The notes under the pieces are model-generated. The model was given only the letters and a program-made list of their open reading frames with translations. It did no database searches and was not told the DNA's origin. 64,000 nucleotides of DNA from Streptomyces albogriseolus (GTDB lineage Bacteria > Actinomycetota > Actinomycetes > Streptomycetales > Streptomycetaceae): contig BMVA01000002.1 in assembly GCA_014650475.1 (NCBI GenBank), forward strand, positions 310,001 through 374,000. Reading direction: 5' to 3'. Below, in pieces: positions 61,931-64,000 of this stretch (position 1 is the first letter of the stretch; every line of letters starts with the position of its first letter). Position numbers and translations under genes: made by a program.

Positions 61931-62145
61931 GCACCCTCCCGCACGCTGCGGGCCAGTGAACGCCGAGGAAACGGGCGGACAGGTGGCTTGCGCGGTACGG
62001 CACATGGCGGCGTACCGCGATCCCCACAATCGGAATTAGTACATCCGCCCCATTGCGGCCGGTGGGAGATCTATGCTCAACTCCTCTACACCAAAGCTTC
62101 ACAGTTGAGGCAGCGGTCTTCCGTTGGGCCACATCCAGGGGGGAG

Positions 62146-62227
62146 GCGGCAGCCGTTCCACGCCGCCGGCTGGGGGTGGGCCCGCGCGGGACCGCGGGTG
62201 CACACCGGCGGGTGGAACGGCTGCCGC
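62146..62227. repeat. Long inverted repeat in the phoD-aldo-keto reductase gap
   Basis: GCGGCAGCCGTTCCAC (62146-62161) pairs perfectly with GTGGAACGGCTGCCGC (62212-62227); the stem continues with CGCCGG (62164-62169) to CCGGCG (62205-62210). The 35-base loop is very GC-rich. The 446-base gap 61819-62264 otherwise holds the phoD promoter, and no gene was found. Confidence 0.75.
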
Positions 62228-62246
62228 ATATTTCTGTGGCCGCTGA

Positions 62247-62267
62247 TGGCTTATGGCTTACGGCTTA
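62247..62267. repeat. Three tandem heptamers at the aldo-keto reductase stop
   Basis: TGGCTTA, TGGCTTA, CGGCTTA in a row. The last contains the stop codon of the reductase gene (minus strand TAA). Confidence 0.6.
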
Positions 62268-63251
62268 TCGCCGGAGGATGCGCTCCACCTCCGCCATCTC
62301 GCCCTCGCTCAACGGCCCCTTGGCGAGCGCGCCGGCGTTCTCCTCGGCCTGGGCGACCGACCGGAAGCCGGGGATGGGCACGGTGCGCGGGCTGCGCGCC
62401 CACAGCCAGGCCAGGGCGCCCTGGGCGAGAGTGCGGCCGCCGCTGGTGAGGACGTCCCGCAGCGCGTCGACGCGGGCCAGCCACTCGGGGTCGGCGCCGC
62501 TGCCGTCGCCGAAGCCCCGCAGCCAGGCGGGCGGACGGTTGCGGATGTCCCCGGCCTCCAGCGGCCGGCCGCTCCCGTGCTTGCCGGTCAGCAGACCCAT
62601 GGCGAGCGGGCTGCGGTTGACGGACGCGAGATCCGCCTTCTCACAGAGCAGCAGCAACTCGGGGGCGTCGTCGAGGACGTTGAGCGCGTGCTGCACGGCG
62701 GCGCAGTGCGGCCCTTCGGCGAACACGGCGGCGCGGGCGGGGTCGTCGGTGCTCCAGGCGTACGCCCGGATCAGCCCCTCCGCCACGAGCTCCTCGCACG
62801 CGTCGCGCAGGCTGGCCGCCCGGTCGGGGGCGGCGTCGGCGATGTGCAGCTGGTAGAGGTCGACGTGGTCGGTGCCGAGCCGGCGCAGGGAGGCGGTCAG
62901 CGCACGGCGGAGGTGCTCCGGGGAGTCGTCGGTGCCGGTGAGGGTGCGGGTGTCGGGGTCGAAGAGGTTGCCCCACTTGGTGGCGACGACGACGTCGTCC
63001 CGCCGGGAGCCGAGCGCCCTGCCGAGGACTCGCTCGCTGTGCCCGGTGCCGTAGACGTCGGCGGTGTCGAAGAAGGTGACACCGAGGTCGAGAGCCCGCC
63101 GGATCGCCCGCACGGACTCCTCGTCGTCCACCTTCCCCCACCCGAGCGGCTGCCCGGCCCGGTCCTGCCACTCCCCACCGATCGCCCAGCACCCGAACCC
63201 GAGCGCGCTGACCTGGATACCACTGCGTCCCAGTGTGCGTGTGAACTCCAT
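62265..63251 (-). CDS. Aldo-keto reductase
   Basis: 328 residues, NADPH-dependent TIM-barrel oxidoreductase. Catalytic tetrad: FFDTADVYGTGHSERVLG (Asp, Tyr), VVVATKWGNLFDPD (Lys) and LYQLHIADA (His). The C-terminal IPGFRSVAQAEENAGAL binds the cofactor. The family is close to the aldo-keto reductases of AKR11-like type. ATG 63251 follows TACCGT by seven bases (leaderless-type). Substrate unknown. Confidence 0.9.
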   Translation of the reverse strand: MEFTRTLGRSGIQVSALGFGCWAIGGEWQDRAGQPLGWGKVDDEESVRAIRRALDLGVTFFDTADVYGTGHSERVLGRALGSRRDDVVVATKWGNLFDPDTRTLTGTDDSPEHLRRALTASLRRLGTDHVDLYQLHIADAAPDRAASLRDACEELVAEGLIRAYAWSTDDPARAAVFAEGPHCAAVQHALNVLDDAPELLLLCEKADLASVNRSPLAMGLLTGKHGSGRPLEAGDIRNRPPAWLRGFGDGSGADPEWLARVDALRDVLTSGGRTLAQGALAWLWARSPRTVPIPGFRSVAQAEENAGALAKGPLSEGEMAEVERILRR

Positions 63252-63258
63252 GCGGGGG

Positions 63259-63264
63259 ACGGTA
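63259..63264 (-). promoter_or_regulatory. -10-like box of a leaderless aldo-keto reductase message
   Basis: On the minus strand TACCGT, CCCCCGC, then the ATG at 63251. TTGCCC lies 19 bases further upstream as a -35 candidate. Confidence 0.45.
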
Positions 63265-63313
63265 GGAGTTGGAGTGCGCGCCAGGGCAAGGGGGTTGCTC
63301 TCGCATCCTGTTC

Positions 63314-64000
63314 CTACTGCAGGACCAGCCGATGAGGGTGGGACCAATCTTGGGAGCAGACGAAAATCATGAGTCGCCCTCCCCGGCCCACGACGACTCG
63401 GGTAGGAGTGTTCGCGTCCGTGTCCGCCACGTGACGGTCCTCCAGAGGAACCCAACTGCGGGTGCCTCGATCCCACTCACGGCTGTCGATCGTCAACAAG
63501 AGGTCCATTCGCCGCCCACACGCGCACGTCACCTCCTCCGGGCCGGTGACCGGCCAAGGCGCGAACCCGCCGACTTTCCATCCAGGAGGGATGGAGAGGT
63601 CGAACTGGTAACTGACCGCGTCCTCGTCCTCCCAGTCCTCCCAGTCGTCCAGACGCGCTCTGATCGAGTAGGGCAGCAGGTCCCCCCATTGATGCTCGAC
63701 GACTTGTTCGGGATGGAGGATGCAGGGCTCGGGCACATACTCAGCGCGACCCACGACTTCCGGCTCCGGTTGCTCGGCCATGACTTCGGTGACCTCTGAA
63801 GCCTTTCGCCAGAAGAGATGCACACCGACATGACGATCTGCCCCGTGAGCGTTGAACGGGCACCAGAAGACCTGCAACACGTCGGCATCGTCGGGGAGAC
63901 TCAGACCTGGGACATCCTGTGTGCGTAGTTGCACGACAGGAAGGAGGGGAATGGGATCGGTGTCTGTCAGCCACGGCGCGTGACGCCCACGACGGAAAGT
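63314..64000 (-). CDS. Hypothetical protein, YwqG/DUF1963-like, 5' end cut by window edge
   Basis: 229 residues visible. The frame stays open through the right edge; PLLPVVQLRTQDVPGLSLPD before GTG 63934 is coding-like, so the start lies outside. Features: DVLQVFWCPFNAHGADRHVG, EPCILHPEQVVEHQWGDLLP, VTCACGRRMDLLLTIDS with a Cys pair, and C-terminal GRLMIFVCSQDWSHPHRLVL. Resembles DUF1963 proteins (YwqG-like), whose function is unknown. GC content is lower than in most of the window, pointing to a more recently acquired gene. Confidence 0.78.
   Translation of the reverse strand, partial: TFRRGRHAPWLTDTDPIPLLPVVQLRTQDVPGLSLPDDADVLQVFWCPFNAHGADRHVGVHLFWRKASEVTEVMAEQPEPEVVGRAEYVPEPCILHPEQVVEHQWGDLLPYSIRARLDDWEDWEDEDAVSYQFDLSIPPGWKVGGFAPWPVTGPEEVTCACGRRMDLLLTIDSREWDRGTRSWVPLEDRHVADTDANTPTRVVVGRGGRLMIFVCSQDWSHPHRLVLQ

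Noticed and set aside
1-64000. tRNA or rRNA genes, insertion sequences, integrases
   Set aside because: None recognised on either strand; no transposase or integrase motifs in any plausible gene.
1-64000. TTA (bldA-dependent) codons
   Set aside because: Inspection of TTA/TAA words inside the called genes found them out of frame or at stops, though this check by eye is not exhaustive.

Overview
The window looks like chromosomal DNA of a Streptomyces or close relative. Base composition is very GC-rich and third codon positions are almost all G or C. Starts are often GTG. The gene set (malEFG-aglA-malR, glnE, glnA2, helix-turn-helix/DUF397 pair, AfsR-like regulator, DUF6243, panB) is typical of the genus. 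No tRNA, rRNA, CRISPR array, insertion sequence or phage gene was seen. Both edges cut a gene: an alpha-amylase at 1 and a hypothetical protein at 64000.

Layout. 1-8061 is a starch/maltodextrin locus: secreted alpha-amylase, alpha-glucosidase AglA, permeases MalG and MalF, lipoprotein MalE, and divergently the LacI-family repressor MalR. TGCAAG half-sites in front of the amylase, malE and malR genes tie these together. 8194-24473 is mostly housekeeping and nitrogen genes: PAP2 protein, GlnE, small enzymes, GlnA2, NAD synthetase. It is interrupted by accessory pieces: a VapBC-like toxin-antitoxin pair with a perfect palindrome at its start, an XRE/DUF397 pair, a secreted pectate lyase and an hmp-nsrR nitric-oxide module. 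24556-36258 holds a membrane-anchored nuclease-like protein and then a probable beta-1,3-glucan system: a large secreted GH81 endoglucanase, a divergent LacI regulator, an ABC importer and a GH1 beta-glucosidase. The palindrome TGAGAGCGCTCTCA or a close variant occurs in each promoter region. An 875-base gene-free stretch with several tandem repeat families lies between the regulator and the importer.

36326-48934 has a drug-type MFS exporter, PanB, a DrrAB-like ABC exporter, a 1092-residue AfsR/SARP-type regulator, a site-2 protease, F420H2:NADP oxidoreductase, methionine aminopeptidase and heme oxygenase. 48993-64000 has scattered single genes: PhzF-like protein, two serine beta-lactamase-fold hydrolases, lipoprotein, primase/polymerase-domain protein, phosphodiesterase, TetR regulator with palindromic operators, Rsm22 methyltransferase, Bcr-type MFS, Gfo/Idh/MocA oxidoreductase, Tat-exported PhoD and an aldo-keto reductase.

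How the parts work together. The two sugar loci are built alike: exported depolymerase, lipoprotein-dependent ABC importer, cytoplasmic glycosidase, LacI-type repressor, and in each a GC-rich hairpin between the binding-protein gene and the first permease gene. GlnE (control of glutamine synthetase I) and GlnA2 (a glutamine-synthetase relative linked to polyamine use) give a nitrogen theme. Several genes (malR, nadE, map, the phosphodiesterase, tetR, rsm22, the aldo-keto reductase, perhaps vapB) have a -10-like hexamer 6-8 bases before the start codon and no clear ribosome binding site, suggesting leaderless mRNAs. Function calls rest on motif and family recognition by eye; no search was run.
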